Shown piece after piece: positions 32,545 through 40,627 of a stretch of 64,000 bases of DNA. The position numbers and the translations under genes were made by a program. Source of the DNA: Streptomyces mexicanus. Its GTDB lineage: Bacteria; Actinomycetota; Actinomycetes; Streptomycetales; Streptomycetaceae. The notes under the pieces are model-generated. The model saw nothing but the letters and a program-made list of their open reading frames with translations, did not search any database and was not told the DNA's origin. The DNA is taken from contig NZ_LR732544.1 of the NCBI RefSeq assembly GCF_902506575.1, positions 658,269 to 722,268 of the forward strand, in the 5' to 3' direction. Position 1 is the first letter of the stretch. The number at the start of each line of letters is the position of its first letter.

Positions 32545-32642
32545 CGAACACCGGGAATTTTCGCCTCAGCAGAGGACTGAGGGTGTGGTCGGGGGGTAGG
32601 CGGGCGGGGCGAGGGCGGCGCTTCGGACGTGAGGCGGACTGT

Positions 32643-33119
32643 ATGGACTTGCCTGGGCAAGATGAGGGCTCCCAGCCGTTCGTAGACCGCCCGGTCTCGG
32701 TTTCCGTCGCGTTCCAGGGCAGCGAAGACATCGCCGTGGCCCGCGCTCTGGCCAGATCGTTCCTGGCCGAGCTGCGGTCCGTGCATGGGCTGGAGGTGTC
32801 CGCTCGTGCGGAGGGCATGGTCCAGTTGGTGGTGAGCGAGCTGGTGACCAATGCCCGAAAATACGCGCCGGGCCCGTGTCTGCTGTCCCTGGAGCTTGGC
32901 GACGGGGCGGTGGAGGTGACGGTGTGGGACAGCGACCCGTGTTTGCCCGTCGCCCAGGCGGCCGACCCGGGGCGGGTCGGCCAGCACGGACTGGAGATCG
33001 TCGTTGCGGTCTGCCGGAGTTTCGAGAGGCAGCGGGAGCCAGTGGGCAAGCGGATCACGGCGACCGTGGTGCTGGACGACGACGCGGTCGGGGATGAAGG
33101 TGGCGATGAGATCTGCTGA
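32643..33119 (+). CDS. RsbW-like anti-sigma/serine kinase (HATPase)
   Basis: 158 residues. HATPase_c fold: MVQLVVSELVTNARKYAPG (N-box), VTVWDSDP (G1), GQHGLEIV and a C-terminal VGKRITATVVL. In the partner-switching scheme such proteins bind a sigma factor and phosphorylate a STAS antagonist. The DxGxG box is degraded to DSDP, as in many Streptomyces copies. A frameshifted STAS gene converges on it at 33,223. No sigma factor gene is nearby, so it likely talks to a host SigB-type factor. Confidence 0.85.
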   Translation: MDLPGQDEGSQPFVDRPVSVSVAFQGSEDIAVARALARSFLAELRSVHGLEVSARAEGMVQLVVSELVTNARKYAPGPCLLSLELGDGAVEVTVWDSDPCLPVAQAADPGRVGQHGLEIVVAVCRSFERQREPVGKRITATVVLDDDAVGDEGGDEIC

Positions 33120-33222
33120 TCATGCTGATCACCTGGGCGGCGACCACCCGTCACCCGCGGCCCCGAGAAGCTGCCCAGCCTGGGCCGGGTCCTTGAACCC
33201 GCATGCGACCTGGCACCGAGGA

Positions 33223-33585
33223 TCAGGCCCCGCCGCCGACCATCTGTTCGTCCTCCGCCGCAGTGACGGTGGCATACACCCGCACGAGGGTGTCCACCCC
33301 GGTCATGGACAGCATCCGCTCCATACGCGCCGGAACACACGCCAGCACCAAGCACGGCATCGTCCTTCTTCGCCTGTTGCCAGGCCCACAGCAGCACGTT
33401 CAGCCCTGCCGAGTCGCAGAACGACACCGCGGACAACTCCAGCACCACACACCGCTGACCTCGGGCGATCTCCTCCACAAGACGCTCACGGAAGAACGGG
33501 GCAGTCTCATAGTCCATCTCCCGATCAGCCGCACGGTCAGGCACGGCCCCGACGTTGTCGCCTGAACTGAGGGCGCTATGGTCAT
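33223..33585 (-). pseudogene. Frameshifted STAS anti-sigma antagonist
   Basis: It rebuilds as MTIAPSVQATTSGPCL...RLIG / EMDYETAPFFRERLV...CDSAGLNVLLWAWQQAKKDD / LACVPARMERMLSMTGVDTL to a TGA, with single-base shifts near 33,523 and 33,355. The DSAG phosphosite is intact in the middle piece, the only canonical STAS phosphosite in the window. Convergent with the RsbW-like kinase. Confidence 0.85.
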
Positions 33586-33747
33586 CATGTTCTTCCCGCC
33601 GTCTCAATCGGGAGACGCAACCGGTTGTGACGAGGAGCCCAACGGCTCCCCGCACACCCGAGACAACGAATCACGGAGCAGCCTCGTTTCTCCGGTATTT
33701 TTTGCGATAATCCCAGAAAGGCGGCGAGGAAGACGAAAGACCCTTTC

Positions 33748-34036
33748 ATGAACCAGCAAGCCCGCGGATGGTGCTTCCTCACCAACCGCGCGCGGGTGCT
33801 GATGGCCATTCGCCCGGAACCCTGACCTCCGACGTGGCGACATCGCTGCAGCCCGCCACATCACCGAGCGCACTGGCCAGAGCGTTATCACCGGCCTCGC
33901 CAGGCCGGCTGGCTCAGCCGCGAACACGACGGGCGAGGCACCCGTTACAACCTCCGCCTCGACGGCACACTTCCGCCTTCCGGCAGAGGCTCACCTGCCC
34001 GTCCGGGAGCTGCTGGAACTCCTGACCGAACGCTGA
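33748..34036 (+). pseudogene. Frameshifted winged-helix (ArsR/MarR-like) regulator
   Basis: It starts MNQQARGWCFLTNRARVLMAI. The frame then breaks. Pieces of the usual Streptomyces winged-helix protein follow: HITERTGQSVITGL, then AGWLSREHDGRGTRYNLRLDG in another frame, then FRLPAEAHLPVRELLELLTER in the original frame. At least three shifts are needed. Another fragment of this family lies at 52,530. Confidence 0.75.
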
Positions 34037-34101
34037 GGCCGGCCGGCCGCCTCAGGCGTATGACGACGCCCCGTCGTCGTGTCATGGGCGTATCAGGAAT
34101 C

Positions 34102-34908
34102 TCAGGGGGCGCCGCCAGGTATCGGGCCGCGGTAGCCGGGCCGGGAGGAAGCGTCTATGCCAACTTCGTAGCGGATATGAGGATTGATCCGGTTGCCGCA
34201 GACGTGGGCGCCGGTGGAATGGATGGCCAGGCCGATCGCGTGGTCGGTGGCGGCGGCGAAGGTGTTGCCGGTGATGCTGGCTCCCTGCACGTCCTCGAAC
34301 ATCAGAGCCTGCGACGCTTTCAGTGTCTCGCAGTAGTTGTCGCGGACGGTGAAGTCGAAGGTGTGGCCACGGCCGTCGCCTTCTCCGTCATTGGGGCCCT
34401 CGGCCATCAGGCACATGTTGTCGATGTGCTCGCAGCGGTTGTGCTCGATCAGCACGTGATGGCTGGGCGGGGTGTCGCTGGCGAAGGTCTGCATGCAGTC
34501 GGCATGGCCGTAGCGGTTGGAGGCGCCGCGGACGGTGTTGTGCTGGATCTTCAGGTGGTTGCCGAAGAAGCGGATCCCGTCGCCGTCGTGGCCGTGCGGG
34601 CTGGTGACGGTGTTGTTGCGTACGGTGATGTCGTCACCGGTGATGTCGATGCCCGGCGCCTCAGGCCGGGTGACGCGGTAGTTCTCCACAACAACATGGC
34701 TGGCTTCCACCGTGATGCCGTCGATTCGGCGGCCGTGACCGTCGTACACGGCCGGGTGCGCGGCGGTGCCGCCGTGCGTGACGACGAGCCGCGGGTGGAC
34801 GGCGTCCCGAGCAGGCGGGGTGTTGAACGCGGTCGTGGCCAGTGCCGCGGCGGCGAGCAGCGCGGCGGTCCGAAGCGTGCGGACAGCAATGTGTGATGGG
34901 CTCAGCAT
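34102..34908 (-). CDS. Secreted right-handed beta-helix protein
   Basis: 268 residues with a signal peptide (about 1-28, AALLAAAALATTAF). Repeated strands typical of parallel beta-helices follow: ITVEASHVVVENYRV, IDITGDDITVRNNTV, HLKIQHNTVRGAS, VLIEHNRCEHIDN, FTVRDNYCETL and ASITGNTF. This is the pectate-lyase-like superfamily. Catalytic residues cannot be assigned, so activity on polysaccharide is only possible. It is extracellular and of normal length, with no obvious link to the chaperones. Confidence 0.85.
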   Translation of the reverse strand: MLSPSHIAVRTLRTAALLAAAALATTAFNTPPARDAVHPRLVVTHGGTAAHPAVYDGHGRRIDGITVEASHVVVENYRVTRPEAPGIDITGDDITVRNNTVTSPHGHDGDGIRFFGNHLKIQHNTVRGASNRYGHADCMQTFASDTPPSHHVLIEHNRCEHIDNMCLMAEGPNDGEGDGRGHTFDFTVRDNYCETLKASQALMFEDVQGASITGNTFAAATDHAIGLAIHSTGAHVCGNRINPHIRYEVGIDASSRPGYRGPIPGGAP

Positions 34909-34979
34909 GGCGGGGAGCGTAGCCGGGACACCTCGGGAGGGGTCCCGGGGCGGGTGGTTCGCGGCGGGCCCGCCGGCGG

Positions 34980-35693
34980 TTACATCGCCTCCACCAAGGC
35001 CAGGTCCATGGGGACGATAGTCGTGGAGGCCACCAGAACACGCAGGAGGTGGTCATTGAGGGTGTTGCCGACCGGCTCGCCGACCTCCTCACGCGTCAGA
35101 TAGGGCACTCCGTCACGGGCCAGACGGGCGCGCACGGCATTCACGAGGTGCTCGACCCGTTTGTCCGTCCACCCTGCCCCGGGCTGTAGTTCGGCGAGCT
35201 GGGCAGCCGTCTGTTTCCAGGTCAGCGGCTGCGGCTTGGGCTCGTGCAGGAGGTAGCGCCGACCGAGCACCACGAGGGCCAGCTTCTCCTGCTCGCTCAG
35301 CACCCACACGCGCGGCGGGCTGGTGACGTCGGCGTGCCGCGGGCGCGGACGTTGCCGGTCAGCGGCGGTGACGAAGACCTCCAGTAGGTGCTCGCGCCCC
35401 CGGGAGCCCTGGACGAACAGCGGCGTGCAGCCAGCGGCCAGAGGGAGAGGCTCCTCGCCGCAGAACAGCAGACGTCCCTCGGGACAGCGGATCGGCAGCT
35501 GCCCGCTGGTACTCAGCCACCATCGGCCGCCCCAATGCGTGAGCGTGCCCTGGTGCCGGCTCACGCGCGGGTCGTCCTCGCCGATGCAGACGTGGACCTC
35601 GGGCCGGTTACGGCCGAACAGAATCTGTCGTCCTTCACCCGGCCGCAGCGTGATGCCACCGGTGATCGCGCGCACGAAGACCGTGCCTGGCAC
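34980..35693 (-). CDS. FHA-domain protein
   Basis: About 237 residues from GTG 35693; the frame is open further upstream into the kinase end, so the start is uncertain. The N-terminal ~95 residues are a phosphothreonine-binding FHA domain: ILFGRNRPEVHVCIGEDDPRVSRHQG, with the key GR, SRH and later strands. The C-terminal ~100 residues have a helical/winged region (LSEQEKLALVVLGRRYLLHE). It lies directly downstream of the Ser/Thr kinase on the same strand and is probably its phospho-dependent partner. Confidence 0.85.
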   Translation of the reverse strand: MPGTVFVRAITGGITLRPGEGRQILFGRNRPEVHVCIGEDDPRVSRHQGTLTHWGGRWWLSTSGQLPIRCPEGRLLFCGEEPLPLAAGCTPLFVQGSRGREHLLEVFVTAADRQRPRPRHADVTSPPRVWVLSEQEKLALVVLGRRYLLHEPKPQPLTWKQTAAQLAELQPGAGWTDKRVEHLVNAVRARLARDGVPYLTREEVGEPVGNTLNDHLLRVLVASTTIVPMDLALVEAM

Positions 35694-35778
35694 GGATGCC
35701 GACGTGCCGCGCGTGAGGCTGCCGGGAGCGGCGGTATGAACCCCGGCCGACGGTGTCGCCTTCGTGATCAGGACAGGC

Positions 35779-37761
35779 TCACTTTCCCGGCAGGCTGTGG
35801 GCGATCTTCTGCGCGGCGGTGGCCGCGAGCGCCTTGGCGCCGGCGCACACCTTGGTGCTCTTCTGGCCCTGTTCACTCAGAGTCAGCCGGAACAGTTCGA
35901 TGGTCCGCTCCCCGACCGAGTCCGTGAACGTGCGGTGCGGCGCGTAGATGACGCAGCTGTCGTCGCCTTCTTCCTTGGGGGAGACGTAGTCGGTCGCATC
36001 GGCGATCTTCGCGGGTTTTCCGTTGTCCGACAGGTCGTTGTCCTGTGTGAACTGCAGTTGCACGTAGGCGCGGCGGCCGTCGCGGCTCGCCCAGTCGCAG
36101 GTCCAGCCGGCGAAGCCCCGCTTTGCCGGCCGTTGCTGAAGGCCGGGTACCTGCTTGAGGGCTGCCGGATCCAGCAAGGCGCAGGCGTCCAGCCGCGCCA
36201 GGGAGTCGGCAGGCCACGCCACCGAGCGCCGAGGAACCGGGCCCTTGTCGAGCACCGTGACCGCATAGTCGGCGGCGGCGTCCGCCAGGGCACACGGGTC
36301 GGGCGCGCCGGCGCGCTCCCGCTTGCCGTTGACCACGATCTGTTTGCGGTCCGTAGTCGTGATGAACCGCAGGCACTGGTCACCGTCTCGCTGCAAGGAC
36401 GCGACGACGACGTTGCCGACTCTTCTGACGGGCACGCCACTGTCGAAGTGCTGTGGATCGTCGCTGAAGTCGACCTCGGCGTCAGCGACCTCGTCCCCAG
36501 AAGGTTTCTGCACCAGGACGTCGCACCTGCTCAACTGCCCGTATGAGGGGGTGAGTTCGGTGTGTCCGAAGCGACTCAGCGACGCCGCGTCCATCACCTC
36601 GCAAGGGTCCGCGCTTGTGGCCTGCCCCATCGCACCGGCCTGCGCCTGCGCTGTGGCCGAGGGCGTGGCGCGAGCGGGAGCCTTGCCGTCGTCCTTGTGC
36701 TGCGACGACCAAGGGCTAAGGAGCGCGAGGCCGGCCGCCAGCCCCGCCACGGCGAACGCCGCAGCGGCCGACAATGCACGGCGGTGGCGGCGATGTAACT
36801 TCCGTGGCAGCCAGAGCGTGGGGGATGGCAGGGTGAGCGTACGGCCGAGCCGCAGCGTCTTCTGGGCGCTCGGCTGCGGGTCCTGCCTATGCTCCTGGGC
36901 GTACTTCTGGATGTGCGCCGGCGGTGGCGCGGCGCGCGAGAGCAGGGCGTGCGCCTGCGCGGCGTCCGGGCGCTTGCCGGGATCGACGGCGAGGAGCGCG
37001 GTGAGCGGTTCGGTCAGCGGGCCGGCCTGCCGTGGGGCATCCACGCGTCCCATGAGGGCCTGGGACAGGTAGCCCATGACATGCTCGAACTCACCGTAGG
37101 GCGACCGGCCCTCGATGGCCGCGAACAAGGTGGCGCCCAGGGAGAACACGTCCGCCTTCTCATCCGGGGCCTTTCCCTTGGCGACCTCGGGCGCCAGATA
37201 GCGGGGCTTGCCGCGCACCGTCGCCGTCGTGGTGCCGGTCTGCGTGACCTCACTCCATAAGGCCCGGGCGATCCCGAAGTCCGTCAGCCGGGCCACACCG
37301 TCCTCGGTGACCAGGATGTTCTCCGGCGTGACATCACCGTGCACCACCCCCTCGCCGTGGGACCTGGCCAGGGCCGCCGCGATCTGGCAGCCGATCGAGC
37401 CCGCCTCCTGCGGCGAGAGCGGTCCGCGCTCCTGCATGAGCTGAGCCAGGCTGCGCGCGGGCACGTACTCCATGACGATCCAGCACGCATCGCCCTCGGC
37501 CACGTAATCGAATACGGCCACGATGTTGGTATGGTGCAGTCGCGCCGCATAGCGCGCTTCTTTCTTCAGCCGCTGGGCCGCCCTGGCGTCGTCCGGGCGG
37601 GCGCACTTCACCGCCACGCGCCGGTCCAGCAGTTCGTCCCGGGCCTGCCAGACGACGCCCATCCCACCCTGACCGATGGGCTCCTGCAGCCGATACCGGC
37701 CCCCGACCCTGTACCCGGCCTCCGGTGTCACCCGCACCGCCCCACTCCCTGCCCAGACCAC
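35779..37761 (-). CDS. PASTA-less transmembrane Ser/Thr protein kinase
   Basis: 660 residues. The kinase domain (about 20-280) has IGQGGMGVVWQA (P-loop), VAVKCAR (catalytic Lys), HGDVTPENILV (catalytic loop, HGD instead of HRD), DFGIA and an APE variant (APEVAKGKA). A membrane helix (about 345-365, AAAAFAVAGLAAGLALL) is followed by an extracellular ~290-residue domain with paired cysteines (DPCEVMDA, DPCALADA, DACALLDP), resembling DUF3558-like lipoprotein sensor modules. It probably senses an extracytoplasmic signal and phosphorylates the FHA partner. Confidence 0.9.
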   Translation of the reverse strand: MVWAGSGAVRVTPEAGYRVGGRYRLQEPIGQGGMGVVWQARDELLDRRVAVKCARPDDARAAQRLKKEARYAARLHHTNIVAVFDYVAEGDACWIVMEYVPARSLAQLMQERGPLSPQEAGSIGCQIAAALARSHGEGVVHGDVTPENILVTEDGVARLTDFGIARALWSEVTQTGTTTATVRGKPRYLAPEVAKGKAPDEKADVFSLGATLFAAIEGRSPYGEFEHVMGYLSQALMGRVDAPRQAGPLTEPLTALLAVDPGKRPDAAQAHALLSRAAPPPAHIQKYAQEHRQDPQPSAQKTLRLGRTLTLPSPTLWLPRKLHRRHRRALSAAAAFAVAGLAAGLALLSPWSSQHKDDGKAPARATPSATAQAQAGAMGQATSADPCEVMDAASLSRFGHTELTPSYGQLSRCDVLVQKPSGDEVADAEVDFSDDPQHFDSGVPVRRVGNVVVASLQRDGDQCLRFITTTDRKQIVVNGKRERAGAPDPCALADAAADYAVTVLDKGPVPRRSVAWPADSLARLDACALLDPAALKQVPGLQQRPAKRGFAGWTCDWASRDGRRAYVQLQFTQDNDLSDNGKPAKIADATDYVSPKEEGDDSCVIYAPHRTFTDSVGERTIELFRLTLSEQGQKSTKVCAGAKALAATAAQKIAHSLPGK

Positions 37762-37882
37762 GCCCGGTCCTGTACGGGCGACAGAGTGTACTCACCAGGG
37801 ATCAGACCCAGCAGGGTTCCGGCCGACTGCCACAGGATCCCCCAGAAGCGGATCGCGCGACGCCGACCCCCTCAAGCTTCTT

Positions 37883-38040
37883 TAAGGGTTGTCCCATAAC
37901 TCGGGGGCAGAGGCTGATGGACACCACAGCCGGACCGACTTGTCCGGTTCCGCCCCGAGTCACGGCCTTAACGGGATTCCAGCTAAGAAGGTCGAACCGG
38001 ACACCAGCAAGCGGTCTCCAGAGTTGCGGGACAGCCCTTA
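37883..38040. mobile_element. 158-bp MITE-like element
   Basis: Terminal inverted repeats of about 21 bases, TAAGGGTTGTCCCATAACTC at the left and its near complement at the right (about 18/21), with nested TGTCCGGTTC/GAACCGGACA inside. There is no coding capacity. It ends 3 bases from the STAS gene stop. Confidence 0.7.
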
Positions 38041-38043
38041 TGG

Positions 38044-38529
38044 TCAGGCCACTGCCCGCGCCGGCAGGGCGGCAGGCCGCCGGTCCGACGGGGGGTTCGA
38101 GGCACAGTTAGGCGCTGTCGGCGGGCTGGCCGGTGCCGGGCAGGGACCGCGCAGGGCGGGGCCGCAGGCGCTGACGCCAGTCGCCCGGACGCCGGACACT
38201 GGCAGGACGTCGCTGGCACCGGTGGCAGCGATAAGGCGGGCGAGCTGCGGGCGCACGGCCCCGGACAGCGTCAGGACGGTCCCGTAGCGCCGGGCCTCTA
38301 GGTTCAGCGCCAGCAGGGTTTTGAGGCCGTACCAGTCACAGAAGGACAGTTCGGAGACGTCCACGCGCAGCAGATCCGGGTGGTGTGCCAGGCACATCCG
38401 GACGATCTGGACCAGCTGCTCGGCGGTGCCCAGGTCGAGTTCGCCGGCGACGTACACGGCGGCGCAGCGATCGGTCAGCAGTGCTTCCGCGTGCAGGCCG
38501 ACCGCGTCACCCGGCTCAGGGGCGGTCAC
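38044..38529 (-). CDS. STAS-domain protein lacking the phosphosite serine
   Basis: 161 residues from GTG. STAS strands: CAAVYVAGELDLGTAEQL, LLRVDVSELSFCDWYGLKTL and VLTLSGAVRPQLARLIAATG. At the phosphorylation site CDSSG is CDWYG, so it cannot be phosphorylated in the usual way. The C-terminal ~40 residues are Pro/Ala-rich and unstructured, perhaps altered by the adjacent MITE. Its start overlaps the stop of the 55-aa gene (GTGA), forming a two-gene operon. Confidence 0.82.
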   Translation of the reverse strand: MTAPEPGDAVGLHAEALLTDRCAAVYVAGELDLGTAEQLVQIVRMCLAHHPDLLRVDVSELSFCDWYGLKTLLALNLEARRYGTVLTLSGAVRPQLARLIAATGASDVLPVSGVRATGVSACGPALRGPCPAPASPPTAPNCASNPPSDRRPAALPARAVA

Positions 38530-38693
38530 CGGCCGACTCCCTTAAGCCGCTGGCCGAGTACCGCCCGACAGGGGGCGTACTGCTCGACCGGTGCCGTACC
38601 CGGCCACCCTCGTCGGCGACCGGTCAGGCCGCTGAAGATGTCGGCACCATCACCGGACACCACAGCAGTGAGCAGCCAGGACAGCTGATCCAT
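38526..38693 (-). CDS. Small protein coupled to STAS gene
   Basis: 55 residues from ATG with AAAGGGG upstream. It begins MDQLSWLLTAVVSGDGADIF, an amphipathic or hydrophobic start, then becomes basic. Its TGA overlaps the GTG of the STAS gene, and a HAIR-like site lies about 115 bases upstream, which supports expression. Not recognised. Confidence 0.5.
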   Translation of the reverse strand: MDQLSWLLTAVVSGDGADIFSGLTGRRRGWPGTAPVEQYAPCRAVLGQRLKGVGR

Positions 38694-38805
38694 GACGTTG
38701 TCCCCTTTCGACGGAAAAGGGGGGTGCCCCCGCAGCCGTCGCATCGCGACTTGGGGAAGCCCCACGACCCGCATGACCCGGAACATTTGTAGCTCCAGCG
38801 CAGGC

Positions 38806-38830
38806 AAGTTGACAACGTGACGCTCAGCTT
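38806..38830 (-). promoter_or_regulatory. HAIR-like operator (imperfect)
   Basis: AAGTTGA-N11-TCAGCTT, one arm mismatch from the perfect palindrome at 24,981, with the same N11 spacing. It is upstream of the small ORF/STAS operon. Confidence 0.5.
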
Positions 38831-38980
38831 TCGGGACAGCATTCGGCGAAGGCGCCGACCGACGTCGAAAGCGCCGCGTTCCCTCGGCCGGGCTTCGCCA
38901 CTCGTGAACGCAGGCCGGGCAACGAGTCTGGACCGCGCGGCTTGTCAGCCATGAGGCGCTGCCCTGCTCACCCGCCCTCC

Positions 38981-39280
38981 TCAGTGCTCTTGGCAAGAAG
39001 CGACCGTGGACCGGGCGCCGTCGAGGTCGCACAACACAGCCTCGTGTTCACTGTCCACAAGGACGTCGCCGCCCTGCGTCCGGTGCAAACGTCCGCCGGG
39101 CAGAGCTTGTTGGTCATTGCCGTGGCAGCACAGCGACCTGGCGCAGAGGTGCAGTACGCTCAATGGCGAGAGCGGCTCCAGCTTGCCCTGGCGCGCAGCG
39201 AGCCGGCGTTCATCGGGCGGCTGGGCCTTGCCGACGATGCGGGTGATTCCGAGCAGCCAACGTCCATGCTTCAGTCGCCT
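38981..39280 (-). other. Coding-like stretch without a clear start
   Basis: A minus frame ending in TGA at 38,981 (tail VLVDSEHEAVLCDLDGARST) has high-GC third positions over ~95 codons but no convincing start codon or ribosome site. It may be a decayed gene. Confidence 0.25.
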
Positions 39281-39468
39281 GGTACGGACGGCCCCCACTG
39301 AAGGCAGGAAGCGCGTCCCGCGTCCCGAACCTGGTGGGGAGACAGTAAAAGGCCGGGCACCGGCACATGCGGGCGCTCTCATGCGGCGGCGCCGCGACAG
39401 CAGCGCAGGCAGCGCCGAGCCGAGCGCGCCAGGGGGTGGCTCGGCTCGGCGCGGACCGCAAACGGCCG

Positions 39469-39921
39469 TCAGCTGGTGATCTCGATCCGCCGGGGCTTGG
39501 CCTTCTGCGCCTTGGGGACCTTGACGGTCAGGACGCCGTCGACGAGTTCGGCGCTGACCTGCTCTTCGTCGGTGTCCTGGGGCAGCGTCACCCGGTAGTC
39601 GAACTGGCCGGTGCGCCGGGTGCGGTGACGGAGCACGCCGGTGCGTTCCTTTTCCTTGATCTCGCCGTGCACCGACAGCTCGCCGGCGTTCAGCTCGACG
39701 GTGATGTCGTCCTTCTTCACGCCGGGCAGGTCGACCTCGACGAGGTAGGCGTCGTCTGTCTCCTCGAGATCTGCGAGCGGCGTCCACGCATCCGGGATCA
39801 GCCCACCGCCTCCGGGAACGGCGGACTGCCACAGCTGTCCCATCCGGTCGTACAGGTCCTGGAACTCCTTGAACGGGTCCCATACCGGTCGGTTGTGTTC
39901 GCGTCGCACGGGAAGCGCCAT
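39469..39921 (-). CDS. hsp20: Small heat shock protein Hsp20
   Basis: 150 residues from ATG 39921 with GGAAGGAGATG upstream. The N-terminal arm is DPFKEFQDLYDRMGQLWQS. The alpha-crystallin domain carries YLVEVDLPGVKKDDITVELN, GQFDYRVTLPQDTDEEQV and GVLTVKVPKAQKAKPRRI. It belongs to the longer Hsp20 subtype, like the broken copy at 20,767, and is distinct from the 24.5/26.1 kb pair. No perfect HAIR site lies upstream; a half-conserved one may exist near 40,150. Holdase function. Confidence 0.95.
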   Translation of the reverse strand: MALPVRREHNRPVWDPFKEFQDLYDRMGQLWQSAVPGGGGLIPDAWTPLADLEETDDAYLVEVDLPGVKKDDITVELNAGELSVHGEIKEKERTGVLRHRTRRTGQFDYRVTLPQDTDEEQVSAELVDGVLTVKVPKAQKAKPRRIEITS

Positions 39922-40022
39922 GTCCGATCATCTCCTTCCGAAAAGCTCCGGGCCATGACAGTCAGCCCGGTCACGGCCTGCTCGCGTTCCGGAAGTCCCC
40001 CTGACCGGGACCTCCAATCGTC

Positions 40023-40148
40023 TCAATCCAACAGATTTCCGCCCATATTCCCGTGTGTACGAGTGGGCTTTCGGCCCGCAGGCGCGGCGCCACCGAGCCG
40101 ATGGGCTCGCAGCGCGACGCCGCAGCACGGACAACCTCTTTTCGTCAT
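40023..40148 (-). CDS. Possible tiny CxxC protein
   Basis: 41 residues, MTKRGCPCCGVALRAH at the start, then basic. It could be a mini zinc knuckle, or it may be part of the hsp20 leader. No clear ribosome site. Confidence 0.3.
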   Translation of the reverse strand: MTKRGCPCCGVALRAHRLGGAAPAGRKPTRTHGNMGGNLLD

Positions 40149-40218
40149 ATTGACAATTCCCGGCTTGCGGCGTATGTACCCCTTTAGGGTCGGTCGATCT
40201 CCTGCCGTGGAGGTCACG

Positions 40219-40602
40219 ATGATGGCAAGGCCAGAGCCCAGCACCTTCCGCGGCGTTCCGCTGTCTCTCTCCCAGCGCCGGGCCAGCGGATGGTGCGTGG
40301 TGTATGTCGCCGAAGAGGTGCCCGTGACCACACGGGCGCGGCTGGACGCGTACCTCGACCGGGTCACCGCGCCTGACGCCGTGGACTTGGGTGCCCTGTC
40401 CGTGGCGCATGGCCGCGCCACCCAGCAGTGCGGAGGACTGCTCCCGCTCGTCTGCGCCGAGGGCCGCATGCTGCGCATGCTATCCGTCACCGGGACGTAC
40501 CGATCGTTGCCGGTCCACCCGGCGGTGAGCGATGCCGTCGCGGCCGGCCCCGGGACTGCGCCGCCACCGGCCGGGCCGCGACGGCACGAGGGACCGCACT
40601 GA
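40219..40602 (+). CDS. Shortened STAS-like protein
   Basis: 127 residues from ATG with GGAGG upstream. The C-terminal part, LLPLVCAEGRMLRMLSVTGT then SLPVHPAVSDAV, matches the end of the STAS proteins here (compare LRLVCPEGRVERLL at 20.2 kb). The start SGWCVVYVAEEVPVTTRARLD resembles the first STAS strands. The central strand-helix with the DSSG motif is missing, apparently deleted. Probably a degenerate antagonist. Divergent from hsp20 and just upstream of the PP2C gene. Confidence 0.65.
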   Translation: MMARPEPSTFRGVPLSLSQRRASGWCVVYVAEEVPVTTRARLDAYLDRVTAPDAVDLGALSVAHGRATQQCGGLLPLVCAEGRMLRMLSVTGTYRSLPVHPAVSDAVAAGPGTAPPPAGPRRHEGPH

Positions 40603-40627
40603 TTGACAGGATGCGGAGGTGAGCGTG

